Shown: positions 34,372 through 43,535 of the stretch, one piece after another
Position numbering within the stretch: position 1 is the first letter of the stretch
Layout of the letters: each line of letters opens with the position of its first letter
Assembly: GCA_965267185.1 (NCBI GenBank)
Contig: OZ253937.1
Location: forward strand, 1,302,001-1,366,000
DNA length: 64,000 nt
Direction of reading: 5' to 3'
From: G965267185 sp965267185
Lineage (GTDB): Bacteria > Pseudomonadota > Alphaproteobacteria > UBA6615
Translations under genes and position numbers: made by a program
Notes under the pieces: generated by a model
Database searches by the model: none
The model's input: the letters and a program-made list of their open reading frames with translations, nothing else
Told to the model about the DNA's origin: nothing

Positions 34372-35680
34372 AGACCGACGGGCGTCCGACGGAGATATAG
34401 TCGAATCCATTCCGCAGCATATCGTCGGGGCTGTAAATATTACGTAAATCAATCATCAAGGGCGCCGCCAGCAACGATTTGGTTCGCCTCAAGTCGAGCG
34501 CGCGAAACTCGTTCCACTCCGTCAAAATCGCGACCGCATCGGCGCCGGTCATCGCGTCGTAGCTGTCATCGCACCAGGTAACCCCAGTCAGGAGATCGCG
34601 GGCCTCATCCATACCGGCCGGATCGAATGCGCGAACCGCGGCACCAGCTTCGATCAGCCGCGGTACGACCGTTAGGCTCGGCGCTTCGCGCATGTCATCG
34701 GTGTTGGGTTTAAACGTAAGGCCCAGGATGGCGATGGTTTTGCCAGCCACGTCCCCACCGCATGCGGCGATGATTTTATCGGCCATCGCGGCCTTGCGGT
34801 TGTCGTTGATCGCCACCACCCGTTCGACCAGCGTAACGGGGGCATGAGCGTCGCGGGCGGTTTGCACCAGGGCTCGGGTGTCTTTGGGAAAGCACGAACC
34901 ACCGTAACCGGGGCCCGCATGCAAGAACTTGCTGCCGATGCGGCCATCGAGCCCGATGCCGCGGGCGACATCTTGCACATTGGCGCCGACGCGCTCGCAC
35001 AGATCGGCGAATTCGTTGATGAAGGTGATCTTGGTCGCCAGGAAGGTATTCGCCGCGTACTTGATCATTTCCGCCGTTTCCAGCGATGTGAAAACAATCG
35101 GCGTATCGCGCAGGAAGAGCGGCCGGTAGAGGCCACTCAAAATCTCACGCGCCGCTTCCGTCTCGGCGCCGATCACCACCCGGTCGGGCCGCATGAAATC
35201 CTCGATCGCCGACCCCTCACGCAAAAACTCGGGATTGGCCGCAATCTCAAGTCCGTTGTCGGGGCGCACCACTTTCATGCGTTCGGTGATTTCGCGTCCC
35301 GTCCCGACCGGTACCGTCGATTTCGTAACGACGACCGTCCCGGGTTCCGCATACTCGGCAATCTCCTCCGCCGCGGCGTAAACATAGGAGAGGTCGGCAT
35401 GACCGTCGCCGCGCCGCGACGGTGTGCCAACCGCGATGAAGACAGCCTGAGCCCCGGCGACTGCCGCCGCTAAATCGGTCGTAAAGGTGAGCCGCCCAGC
35501 AGTGACGTTGCGCTTGACCAAATCGTCGAGGCCGGGTTCGTATATCGGCATCTCTTCGCGCGATAGCATGGCGATCTTGTCGGCGTCCTTGTCGACGCAA
35601 ATGACGTCCCAGCCGAACTCGGAAAAGCACGCGCCCGAAACCAAGCCGACATAGCCGGTACCAACCATCACGATGCGCAA
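34349..35680 (-). CDS. ugd: UDP-glucose 6-dehydrogenase
   Basis: Ugd oxidises UDP-glucose to UDP-glucuronate with two NAD+. The 443-aa protein has the Rossmann start MRIVMVGTGYVGLVSGACF, catalytic Cys in PGYGGSCFPKDTRAL, the linking helix with FLATKITFINEFADLCE, and the UDP-binding C-terminal domain (LGLTFKPNTDDMREAPSL). It starts three bases after galU, whose product supplies UDP-glucose. Uronate-containing surface polysaccharide or lipid A modification is a likely use. Confidence 0.96.
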   Translation of the reverse strand: MRIVMVGTGYVGLVSGACFSEFGWDVICVDKDADKIAMLSREEMPIYEPGLDDLVKRNVTAGRLTFTTDLAAAVAGAQAVFIAVGTPSRRGDGHADLSYVYAAAEEIAEYAEPGTVVVTKSTVPVGTGREITERMKVVRPDNGLEIAANPEFLREGSAIEDFMRPDRVVIGAETEAAREILSGLYRPLFLRDTPIVFTSLETAEMIKYAANTFLATKITFINEFADLCERVGANVQDVARGIGLDGRIGSKFLHAGPGYGGSCFPKDTRALVQTARDAHAPVTLVERVVAINDNRKAAMADKIIAACGGDVAGKTIAILGLTFKPNTDDMREAPSLTVVPRLIEAGAAVRAFDPAGMDEARDLLTGVTWCDDSYDAMTGADAVAILTEWNEFRALDLRRTKSLLAAPLMIDLRNIYSPDDMLRNGFDYISVGRPSVYGANGAG

Positions 35681-35683
35681 GGT

Positions 35684-36556
35684 TCAAACTCCATAGGAGG
35701 CCAGCACCTCGCGCAACGCCGGGCCGAGGTCCGGGCGCTCCAGGGCAAAAGCGAAGTTCGCTTCGAGATACCCCAGCTTGTCGCCGCAGTCGAACCGCCG
35801 TCCTTCGAAAACCTGTCCGTGGAACGGCTGTCGGCCAATCAGACGAGCCATCGCATCGGTCAACTGGATTTCACCCCCGGCGCCGACGTCCTGGCGCTCC
35901 AGCTCTCCGAAGACTTCGGGCATGAGTATATAGCGGCCGATCACCGCCAAGTCCGACGGCGCGGCATCGGGCGATGGCTTCTCGACCAGTCCCTTAACCG
36001 AATGCACCGCGCCCTTAGCGCCACCGGAATCGATCACGCCGTAGCGCGACGTGTGTTCGTGGGGAACGACCATCGCCGCGACCACATTGCCGCCCTGCTC
36101 GTCGAACACCGTCATCATTTGCTGCAAGCACGGCGTTTCCGAGAGAATGAGGTCGTCGGCCAACAAAACGGCGAACGGCTCGTCGCCGATCAAATGACGG
36201 GCGCACCATACGGCATGGCCGAGGCCGAGCGGCTCCTGTTGGCGTACATATGCGATTTGACCGGGCTTCGGCAGCCACGTCCGCAGCGTCTCCAGTTCAG
36301 CGGTTTTGCCTCGGCTTTCGAGCGTTTGTTCAAGTTCGATGCTGTGGTCGAAATGATCTTCGATTGCCGCCTTGCCACGGCCGGTGACAAAGATGAATTG
36401 CTCGATACCCGCCTCGCGCGCTTCATCGACTGCATATTGGATCAGCGGCCGGTCGACGATCGGCAACATTTCCTTCGGCATCGCCTTGGTCGCCGGGAGA
36501 AACCGCGTGCCAAGCCCGCCAACAGGGAATATCGCTTTTCGTATGCGTTTCGCCAT
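35684..36556 (-). CDS. galU: UTP-glucose-1-phosphate uridylyltransferase
   Basis: GalU makes UDP-glucose from UTP and glucose 1-phosphate. The 290-aa protein contains AIFPVGGLGTRFLPATKAMPKEML (nucleotide and Mg binding), FIFVTGRGKAAIEDHFD, EPLGLGHAVWCAR and FAVLLADDLI, then GLVEKPSPDAAPSDLAVIGRY. It is first in a galU-ugd-phosphomannomutase run on the minus strand. The J-domain gene ends 115 bases upstream. Confidence 0.96.
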   Translation of the reverse strand: MAKRIRKAIFPVGGLGTRFLPATKAMPKEMLPIVDRPLIQYAVDEAREAGIEQFIFVTGRGKAAIEDHFDHSIELEQTLESRGKTAELETLRTWLPKPGQIAYVRQQEPLGLGHAVWCARHLIGDEPFAVLLADDLILSETPCLQQMMTVFDEQGGNVVAAMVVPHEHTSRYGVIDSGGAKGAVHSVKGLVEKPSPDAAPSDLAVIGRYILMPEVFGELERQDVGAGGEIQLTDAMARLIGRQPFHGQVFEGRRFDCGDKLGYLEANFAFALERPDLGPALREVLASYGV

Positions 36557-36671
36557 GAGAAGGATACCGGACGGCCGCGAACCCGCGCGAACCGCGCTGT
36601 TTCAAGATCGCTCCTTGTGCCATAGCGTTTCGGGAACGCGCAAGCGCCAGCGCGGGCGGTTGACGCCGCCG

Positions 36672-37397
36672 CTAACGGCCCAAAAGCACGTCCTTCGCCT
36701 GATTTACCTTGGCTGCCATCCAGTCCGAACCGCCCTGGTCGGGATGGGCTTTTTTCATCGCCTGACGATAAGCGCTCTCGATATCCTCCGGGGTCGCATT
36801 CGGCTCGACACCGAGAATTTCGCACGCCTCGTCGGCGCTCATGCCGCTGCCCGCCCACGGGCTGTCACTCCGCCCACCGGCGGATTCTTCGCGGGGCCCA
36901 GCACCGGCGACGCTGCGCCACTGCGGCTGATATCGGTCAAGATAGTTTTCCAGCACCTGACGGGACTGCTCGTCCGCGGTTGCGCATTCACGCCACAGCT
37001 CGATCAACTGGCCCAGCGCAAGCTGGTCGAGGTTATGGCCGGAAAACTGGCCATCGGTCACGGTACCCGCCATCTCGCCGCTATCGTGATCGAGCTCCAT
37101 GTGGAGAAAACGGGTGGTGATTTGGCTCGACTGGCCGGGCCGCGGGCCCTTCGCATTGCGGCGCATGGTGTTGAGCGCGCGCGCACGGATCAGCCAGGGG
37201 ATTATCGGGAACAGAAGCGCCGGCAGCCAGCTCCAACGCCCCGACACCGCAATCGCGGCAAGCAGAACCAAGCCGATAGCCGCCCCGGCCCACCGCAGCG
37301 CCCGTAGAAGCTGCCTTGGATCGGCTTGCACCCACCACCGGGCAACCAGAAAAAGACCGCCGATGACGATAACCGCCGAGATAAGCCAGGGCACCAT
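36672..37397 (-). CDS. Membrane-anchored J-domain protein
   Basis: A 241-aa protein with two N-terminal membrane helices (about residues 4-20 and 35-70). A cytoplasmic middle region follows, and a C-terminal J-domain (about 185-241) contains CEILGVEPNATPEDIESAYRQAMKKAHPDQGG with the HPD tripeptide that activates DnaK. The layout (membrane anchor first, J-domain last) is like DjlA/Tim14-type co-chaperones. It follows the VWA gene by nine bases and mipZ two genes upstream, so the three are probably co-expressed. The DnaK client is unknown. Confidence 0.85.
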   Translation of the reverse strand: MVPWLISAVIVIGGLFLVARWWVQADPRQLLRALRWAGAAIGLVLLAAIAVSGRWSWLPALLFPIIPWLIRARALNTMRRNAKGPRPGQSSQITTRFLHMELDHDSGEMAGTVTDGQFSGHNLDQLALGQLIELWRECATADEQSRQVLENYLDRYQPQWRSVAGAGPREESAGGRSDSPWAGSGMSADEACEILGVEPNATPEDIESAYRQAMKKAHPDQGGSDWMAAKVNQAKDVLLGR

Positions 37398-37406
37398 GGT
37401 CGATCC

Positions 37407-38126
37407 TTAGCCTTTACCGGATATCTGGTGAGTAATTTGCAAGGCCTTGCCGCCGGTTCGTTTGCCGTAATCCTCCAGCGCCGCCTGTCCTCCTGCCGAG
37501 TAAACCGCTACCGCCTTGAGCAACTCGCTCAATTGGCCAGCGCTACCGGCGTCGAAGGCACAGTAAGCGCCATGGGAGAGCCGGGCGATCTGTTGAAAGC
37601 CGCGACGCGATACCGGTTCGCCGCCTTCGTGGAAGATGAAAACCGGAGTGCCGACGAGACCAAGCTGACCGGCCAAATGGCCAAGATCGTCGATATCCTC
37701 CTCGATGACATCGCCGACGAAGACTAGCGCGTTGACCTTGCGGCGATTGGTTTCTTTCAAGGCGTGGCGGAGAACCTTGCGAATTTGCGTCCGCCCGGCA
37801 AGGCAGCGCACTTTGGTCATCCGGCTAACCAGCTCCTGCGGCCCACCCAACCACTTGGTGACCTTCATTTCGCCGAAACCGCGGTAGAAGGCGAGCTGAA
37901 CTTCCAGCCCCCCCATGGTTTGCGTAGCGGTGAACATTTCGGACTGGATCTCGCACGCCATGTCCCAGGTCGGCTCGCGGCTCGCCGTCGCATCGATCGC
38001 GAACAGCAGGCGGCCGCGATGGCCCGGCGGGTTGGACTGCGCCACCGCCGCCACCTTGTCGAGAAACGCCTGCACTTCAGCGTCGCTCGACGTTACTGGC
38101 GCTAACTTGTCGCTCTTCCCGTTCAT
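37407..38126 (-). CDS. VWA domain protein
   Basis: A 239-aa protein with a von Willebrand factor A-type fold. The metal-ion adhesion site is visible as LLFAIDATASRE (D-x-T/S-x-S type), with VNALVFVGDVIEE as the following strand and loop. No signal peptide or membrane helix is seen, so it should be cytosolic and act as a protein-interaction domain. It sits between mipZ (26 bases upstream) and the J-domain gene (nine bases downstream). A function with either is possible but not established here. Confidence 0.8.
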   Translation of the reverse strand: MNGKSDKLAPVTSSDAEVQAFLDKVAAVAQSNPPGHRGRLLFAIDATASREPTWDMACEIQSEMFTATQTMGGLEVQLAFYRGFGEMKVTKWLGGPQELVSRMTKVRCLAGRTQIRKVLRHALKETNRRKVNALVFVGDVIEEDIDDLGHLAGQLGLVGTPVFIFHEGGEPVSRRGFQQIARLSHGAYCAFDAGSAGQLSELLKAVAVYSAGGQAALEDYGKRTGGKALQITHQISGKG

Positions 38127-38152
38127 ATTATCGTCGGCGCGGTACTTGCTCC

Positions 38153-39100
38153 TTAGGGCACCATCTCGCGCTGCACCGGCAGTTCCATCGCCTCAGCGGG
38201 GGCTTCATCCCCTTCTTCGTCGGCGTGTCCAATCCCAATTGCCCGCAATACGTTACGGACTTCCTGCAAGGCGGCCAGATGCGACATGGTGAGCGTAACG
38301 TCGGTTCCTTGATCGCGAATATCAAGCAGGGTCAGGCCCTTCAAGAAAAGTTCACGGAAGATAACCCGTTCGCTGAACCCTGCCACCAACCGCAAGCCCA
38401 ACCTCTCGGAAATGTTAGCCAGTGCCTGGTCCATGTTTTTCCTGTTTCGCGACTCCAAGGAGGCCAGGCGGTTGCGCATAACAACCCAGTCTATGGGGCC
38501 CTCACCCCGCTGCAGGCGGCGCTTTTTCTGTTCCCAGACCATCTCCGAATAGCGGCTCGGCGCGAGCATGTTGTTGGTTTCCAGATCGATGCGGCCGAGC
38601 AAATCGAGGTCGACGAAACTGTCGTTGAGCGGGGTAATCAGCAGGTCAGCATGGGAGTGGCCCTCGCGCGACAGGTGATTATCGCTGCCCGGCGTGTCCA
38701 AAACGATGTAGTCGCGGTCCGACAGCTCGGCGATCGCGCGCTCCAGCCGCTCGCGCTCCTCTTGCTCCGCGGCGATGCGATCGCGTAGCTCGCTGCGCAC
38801 CACCGTCCGGTAAACAGGATGGGGCAGCCGAAGCTGCTGCCGCGCCGCGTAGATACGCCGGTTGTCGAAATAGCGGGTGAGCGAGCCTTGGCGCGCATCG
38901 AGATCGATGGCGCCCACCTTAAAGCCTTCGCGCAGCAAACCGACGATGAGATGCATCGCCGTGGTCGACTTGCCGGTGCCGCCCTTCTCGTTGCCGAGCA
39001 CGACGATGTTGGGCTTGCGCGTGCCGTTCAGCAAGGGTTGAGGATCAACGCCTGCTGGCTCTTCGGTGGTGATTTCATCAACCAAGGGCAATACCCCCAC
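38153..39100 (-). CDS. mipZ: Division plane positioning ATPase MipZ
   Basis: MipZ is a ParA-like ATPase that binds the ParB/origin complex and inhibits FtsZ polymerisation near the poles, placing the division septum. The 315-aa protein has the deviant Walker A loop GNEKGGTGKSTTAMHL, IDLDARQGSLTRYFDNR and DYIVLDTPGSDNHLSREGHSHADLLITPLNDSFVDLDLLG, all strongly MipZ-like. It is restricted to alphaproteobacteria lacking Min. It begins 18 bases after the molybdoenzyme stop and is followed by the VWA and J-domain genes. Confidence 0.95.
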   Translation of the reverse strand: MGVLPLVDEITTEEPAGVDPQPLLNGTRKPNIVVLGNEKGGTGKSTTAMHLIVGLLREGFKVGAIDLDARQGSLTRYFDNRRIYAARQQLRLPHPVYRTVVRSELRDRIAAEQEERERLERAIAELSDRDYIVLDTPGSDNHLSREGHSHADLLITPLNDSFVDLDLLGRIDLETNNMLAPSRYSEMVWEQKKRRLQRGEGPIDWVVMRNRLASLESRNRKNMDQALANISERLGLRLVAGFSERVIFRELFLKGLTLLDIRDQGTDVTLTMSHLAALQEVRNVLRAIGIGHADEEGDEAPAEAMELPVQREMVP

Positions 39101-39118
39101 CCGTCTTCGTGGTCATGG

Positions 39119-41224
39119 TCAAGCCGGCCTCATCCATACAGCGGTATCGTGGAACACCGCCCCGCCGTTGGGCGGGCCAGGGTCGGCGCTCACCAACACA
39201 TTGATGCCCATACCTTCGACGAATGCCTTGTTTGGCCAAATACCCTCGACGATCACGGTATTGGGTTGAACGCCATCGAAGGGCCGGACATGAACGACCA
39301 CCGAACCCTGCCGATTGCCGAGCCGAACCAATTCGCCGGCTGCGAGCCCCAACTCCGTGCACACATCCGGGTGAATTTGTGCCTCGGGACGGCCTTCCTT
39401 GTCGATCGACGTTCTCGTTTCGGCAAAGCTGCTGTTGAGATAGTTGCGCGACGGCGCGGTCACCAGCCGGTAGGGATGGTCCGGCGTCGTTTGATCGATG
39501 ATGTCAAATTGATCGGGCAACACCGGCATCGCTTCGTGTAGCGGCCCCAAGGCCGACCAGTCCGCTTTGAAGTGGAACTTGCCGTCGGCATGACCGAAGC
39601 CGGTGAGAAAATGGGCATCCTCGAAGGGCAGCGACCGGTCTTCCCAGTGGCCTTGATAAACCGCCTCGGCATCCGGATAGCCCGACGTTTTTAGCGTCGC
39701 GTCGATCAGCTCCCAGGCGCTCATCTCGAAGCCGGGATGCTCGGCGCCGAGGCGCTTCGCCAGTTCGCAGTGCACCCAGTGGTTCGGCCGGGTCTCACCC
39801 ACCGCCTCGATAACCTGCTTGGTCACTTGGAAGTATGTGTGGCCGCCGGCGGTGTACATATCGTCGTGCTCGAGAAACGTCGTCGCCGGCAGCACGATAT
39901 CGGCCATTTGCGCGGTCTCGGTAAGAAACTGTTCGTGCACGCACGTGAACAGATCGTCGCGCAGGAAACCCTCGCACACTTTGAGAAGCTCGGGCGCGAC
40001 ATTCATCGGATTGGTGTTCTGGATGAACAGGCCGGTCACCGGCGGGCCGTCGCCGAGATCGTCCGGGTCGCCGGTCAGTATCGCGCCGACGCGCGATTGA
40101 TCGAGCACGCGAACGCTTTCATCGAGCCGGTCGAGGCCTTTGATCAAGGTGGAATCGATGCCGTAGAGCGCGGCGTTGGCATAAAGCGCGCCGCCACCCC
40201 GATGCTGCCACGCCCCGGTCACCGCCGGCAGGCAGCTCGCCGCGTGCATCTGCGCCGCGCCGTTGCGGCTCCGCGAAAAGCCATAGCCGAGCCGCAGGAA
40301 GCTGCGATTGGTCTGGCCGTAGAGCCGGGCAAAGGCGACGATCTGCTCGGCCTCGATTCCGGTAATCTCAGCCGCCCAGACCGGGGTCCGTGACTGCAGG
40401 TGCCGCTCCAGCTCGTCGGGCGCATCGGTGTATTTGGCCATGTAGTCGCGGTCGGCATAGCCTTCGGCAAACAACACATGCATGACGGCGCAAGCCAGCG
40501 CCCCGTCGGTGCCGGGATTGACCATCAGGTGCATGTCGGCCTGCTTGGCGCTCGCATTGCAGTAGGGATCGACCACGACCAGTTTCGCACCGCGTTCTTT
40601 GCGCGCCCGCGATATGTGGGTCATCACATTGACCTGGGTGTGCACCGGGTTGGTGCCCCACACCACGATGAGATCGGCCTCCGCCATCTCCAGCGGACTA
40701 ACCCCCCGCTTTACCCCCGCGCCGGCGAGCCAGCCAGGGTCCGATAGCGCGTTGCAGAAGGTGGAGTGCTGGCGCGAATAGCCTTTCACATGGCGCAACC
40801 GCTCGATCCCGTCGCGCTGCACCAGGCCCATCGTGCCGGCGTAGAAATAGGGCCAGACAGTCTCCGCGCCGTACGCCTGCTCGGCTTTGAGGAGTTGCTC
40901 GGCAACCTCGTCGAGGGCGTCCTCCCACGACATGGGCTGATAAGCCTCCCGTCCCGTCCCCTTCTCGCCGACCCGCCGCAGCGGCGTCCACAAGCGGTCG
41001 GGATGGTGCGTGCGCTCGGCGTAGCGCGCGACCTTGGCGCAGACGACACCGCTGGTATACGGATTGTCGGCGGCGCCCCGCACGCGGCCAATCGTTTGCG
41101 GATCGAGACGCTCGACTTCCAACGCGCAGGTACTTGGGCAATCGTGAGGACAAGCGGAATGAAATAGTTCCACCTTCGCCGGGTTCACCTGCGACTTGTC
41201 GCTGCGAGATTGGTCGAGCGGCAT
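39119..41224 (-). CDS. Molybdopterin-dependent oxidoreductase with 4Fe-4S site
   Basis: A 701-aa member of the DMSO-reductase superfamily. The N-terminal cluster motif is CPHDCPSTCALE with a distal cysteine in GVVCAKVARY. Molybdopterin-guanine-dinucleotide segments include VVWGTNPVHTQVNVM and GLFIQNTNPMNVAPE, then NYLNSSFAETR near the end. No twin-arginine signal is seen, so a cytoplasmic enzyme is likely. The substrate (an N- or S-oxide, formate or other) cannot be deduced. It lies 123 bases downstream of the three DUF3179 genes. Confidence 0.92.
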   Translation of the reverse strand: MPLDQSRSDKSQVNPAKVELFHSACPHDCPSTCALEVERLDPQTIGRVRGAADNPYTSGVVCAKVARYAERTHHPDRLWTPLRRVGEKGTGREAYQPMSWEDALDEVAEQLLKAEQAYGAETVWPYFYAGTMGLVQRDGIERLRHVKGYSRQHSTFCNALSDPGWLAGAGVKRGVSPLEMAEADLIVVWGTNPVHTQVNVMTHISRARKERGAKLVVVDPYCNASAKQADMHLMVNPGTDGALACAVMHVLFAEGYADRDYMAKYTDAPDELERHLQSRTPVWAAEITGIEAEQIVAFARLYGQTNRSFLRLGYGFSRSRNGAAQMHAASCLPAVTGAWQHRGGGALYANAALYGIDSTLIKGLDRLDESVRVLDQSRVGAILTGDPDDLGDGPPVTGLFIQNTNPMNVAPELLKVCEGFLRDDLFTCVHEQFLTETAQMADIVLPATTFLEHDDMYTAGGHTYFQVTKQVIEAVGETRPNHWVHCELAKRLGAEHPGFEMSAWELIDATLKTSGYPDAEAVYQGHWEDRSLPFEDAHFLTGFGHADGKFHFKADWSALGPLHEAMPVLPDQFDIIDQTTPDHPYRLVTAPSRNYLNSSFAETRTSIDKEGRPEAQIHPDVCTELGLAAGELVRLGNRQGSVVVHVRPFDGVQPNTVIVEGIWPNKAFVEGMGINVLVSADPGPPNGGAVFHDTAVWMRPA

Positions 41225-41347
41225 CGTTTCTAAGTCCTCGATCCCAGGTTCGGAGAGTCCTCGCCCTTATGCGGCGCGACTCTCTCGATCGCAACTATAC
41301 CTGACCGGCCGAATCGCGTCGATGCGGTCCCGCATTATCCATATTGC

Positions 41348-42433
41348 TCAAGGATTTACGTGTAAAACCCCATCCGGCCGGAACGCCCGAAACGCGAAGG
41401 CAAACGTAACGTCATAGGGTGCGTCTTCGAGAACACCGTCGGCGCCGCGGCGGCGGACCACGACATTACCGACATCGCGGCTGACGAATATAAGCGGTTG
41501 ATCGTGCAGCGAGTTCTGGCCCGGTTCCCACTCGAGTATCAAATCGCCCGCTTCCAGGCGGCCTTGTGTACGGAGCAATTCCAGCGTCCAGGCTTCGTTG
41601 CGGATTGCGACGACGCGCTGCAAGGGCGACATATTCTCCGGCAACTCATAGGGATAGCGCTCGCGCAACAGCGTGCGCGACTGGGTCTCCCACTGCGAAT
41701 CCATGCCTTGATACGGCGTCTCGCCGTAGGGATGGGTCATCACATCGTTGGGAATGAGCAACTTGCCGTCGGGCGCGCGCTTGCGAAACTTCTCGAGCGA
41801 CTCGAGCCGCGCCGGAATCAACGTCATGAGCGTACCGCTCTTGGCGCCGATAATGGCCTCACCGGTAAACTGCTGCCACCAACTTTCCGACTGGCGGTCG
41901 TACATCACCATATCGTGGTGACGAAGCAGGCCGGTATTGCCGAAATCGAGAACCTCGCCACCGACGCGCCTATCGTAAACCACGCCGGAATTGCACAGCG
42001 GGCAGTAGCTCACCAGCACCGGCACGCCTCCGACCACATCGTTGACGATCTCGTGCCACAAGAGAATACGCAGCGGATAAGCGCGGGCGTCACCGTTGAT
42101 GATCAGTGACAGGACCGGTTCCAGCGGCCCCATCGCGGTAAGCGCGGCGACGCCTTGAAAGCGCGGATCGTCGATAGGGCTGATGGAATCGCGGAAATTG
42201 CCGTCGGCGCTGATTTCGTCGAGCGGCACGATCGCCCGGTCGAAATCGGTCTTGGGAAAATCGTTCTTCCAAAGCTCGAAATAGGCAGGCTGGGCCTGCG
42301 CCGGCGAACCGATAACCCAACCCACCAGCGCTAACGCTAGAATAAGCCGCAACACCTCATCCTGAGCCTGTCGAAGGATTGTGGTGTTGCGACCCTCACA
42401 CTTCGACAAGCTCAGCATGAGGACTTTTTTCAT
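41348..42433 (-). CDS. DUF3179 protein, tandem copy 1, with repeat-derived N-terminal segment
   Basis: A 361-aa exported DUF3179 protein. The domain has the family signature VLVSYCPLCNSGVVYDRRV and SWWQQFTGEAIIG, and a late segment NVVVRRRGADGVLEDAPYDVTFAFAFRAF. The predicted N-terminus (MKKVLMLSLSKCEGRNTT, then ILRQAQDEV) is encoded by a palindromic repeat at 42355-42422. The hydrophobic signal LRLILALALVGWVIGSPAQA follows, so an in-frame GTG at 42355 could also serve as start. Catalytic role is unknown; conserved Cys in CPLC may bind metal. Confidence 0.85.
   Translation of the reverse strand: MKKVLMLSLSKCEGRNTTILRQAQDEVLRLILALALVGWVIGSPAQAQPAYFELWKNDFPKTDFDRAIVPLDEISADGNFRDSISPIDDPRFQGVAALTAMGPLEPVLSLIINGDARAYPLRILLWHEIVNDVVGGVPVLVSYCPLCNSGVVYDRRVGGEVLDFGNTGLLRHHDMVMYDRQSESWWQQFTGEAIIGAKSGTLMTLIPARLESLEKFRKRAPDGKLLIPNDVMTHPYGETPYQGMDSQWETQSRTLLRERYPYELPENMSPLQRVVAIRNEAWTLELLRTQGRLEAGDLILEWEPGQNSLHDQPLIFVSRDVGNVVVRRRGADGVLEDAPYDVTFAFAFRAFRPDGVLHVNP
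42355..42422. repeat. Palindromic repeat (type A) inserted in frame in a DUF3179 gene
   Basis: A 68-base inverted repeat whose ends read CCTCATCCTGAGCCTGTCGA and CTTCGACAAGCTCAGCATGA (arms about 21 bases with two mismatches). Related copies occur at 48785-48853 and, as a half copy, at 51327-51353. Here it lies wholly inside the reading frame just after MKKV and leaves it open. Confidence 0.85.
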
Positions 42434-42460
42434 TCCCGAACGGCCTTTGTGTGCGATGTC

Positions 42461-43495
42461 CTAGAAATTCAGCTTGCCGTCGGGGACGAAGGCGCTAAAG
42501 GCGAACGCGAAGGAGACGTCGTAGGGTACGTCTTCCAGGCCGTTCGCAGTGCGCCGCTGTACAACCACATTGCCCACATCGCGGCCTCGGAAAATGAGCT
42601 GCGTATCGTGGATCGAGTTCTGTCCCGCTTCCCAGGTCAGCAAGAGGTTGTCGGACTCTATCTTTTTGGCCTCGCGCAGCTTGGCCAGCGTCCAGGCCTC
42701 TTCACCGACGACGACAACGCGCTCCAAGGGCTGAACGTCTGCGGGCAACGGATAAGGAAAGTTAAGCTGGGCGATAGCCCGCGGCAGCCTTTGTGAGTCC
42801 ATGCCGACATAAGGCGATGCCCCATAGGGCCGCGCCCGGTCATTCTCAGGCACTAACACCTTACCGTTGGGCGCCCGCTTGCGGAATTTTTCCAAGGACT
42901 CGAGCCGCGCCGCCAGCGGTTTCATGGTTTGGCCGGTCAGCGAGCCGATCATCGCCTCGCCGGTGAACTGCTGCCACCAGCTTTCGGTCTGGTGGTCGTA
43001 CATCACCATATCCTTGTGGCGCAGGCGGCCGGTGTTGCCAAAGGTGAGCAGCTGGCCATTCACCCGGCGGTCGAACACGACACCGGAATTGCACAGCGGA
43101 CAGTAGCTGATGAGGACCGGCACGCCGCCGATATCCTCATTGACGATCTCGTGCCACAGCAGGATGCGCAGCGGGTAGGCGCGGAAATCACCGTTTATTC
43201 CAATCGACAGCACCGGTTCGAGCGGGCCGATGTCGGTCGCCTTATCGGCATCGACATAGACCGGCGCTCCGACGGGGGGAATCGAATCGCGGGTATTGCC
43301 GTCATCGTCGATTTCGGACAGCTCGATGGAACGGGAGTCGAAATCGGTGAGCGGAAACTCCCGCTGCCAGGCGCCAAGGCCTTGCGCGAAGGCGCCGGGG
43401 AACGTGTACCAAATAGCCACCCCGGCAATGACAAAAACGGTTAAGGCCAGTCCGAGATTGGACTGGCCTTTCCGTAACAACGACTTGAGCGTCAT
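42461..43495 (-). CDS. DUF3179 protein, tandem copy 2
   Basis: A 344-aa paralogue. A membrane/signal segment is visible near residues 14-30 (LGLALTVFVIAGVAIWYTFPGA), followed by DDDGNTRDSIPPVGAPVYV, ILLWHEIVNEDIGGVPVLISYCPLCNSGVVFDRRV and SWWQQFTGEAMIGSLTGQ. The PLCNSGV motif and other conserved blocks match copies 1 and 3. It starts 41 bases after copy 3 and ends 27 bases before copy 1. Function is unknown. Confidence 0.87.
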   Translation of the reverse strand: MTLKSLLRKGQSNLGLALTVFVIAGVAIWYTFPGAFAQGLGAWQREFPLTDFDSRSIELSEIDDDGNTRDSIPPVGAPVYVDADKATDIGPLEPVLSIGINGDFRAYPLRILLWHEIVNEDIGGVPVLISYCPLCNSGVVFDRRVNGQLLTFGNTGRLRHKDMVMYDHQTESWWQQFTGEAMIGSLTGQTMKPLAARLESLEKFRKRAPNGKVLVPENDRARPYGASPYVGMDSQRLPRAIAQLNFPYPLPADVQPLERVVVVGEEAWTLAKLREAKKIESDNLLLTWEAGQNSIHDTQLIFRGRDVGNVVVQRRTANGLEDVPYDVSFAFAFSAFVPDGKLNF

Positions 43496-43535
43496 GACAT
43501 AACCGTCGGTTCGTCGAGAAGGCGTCTTTGAACGC

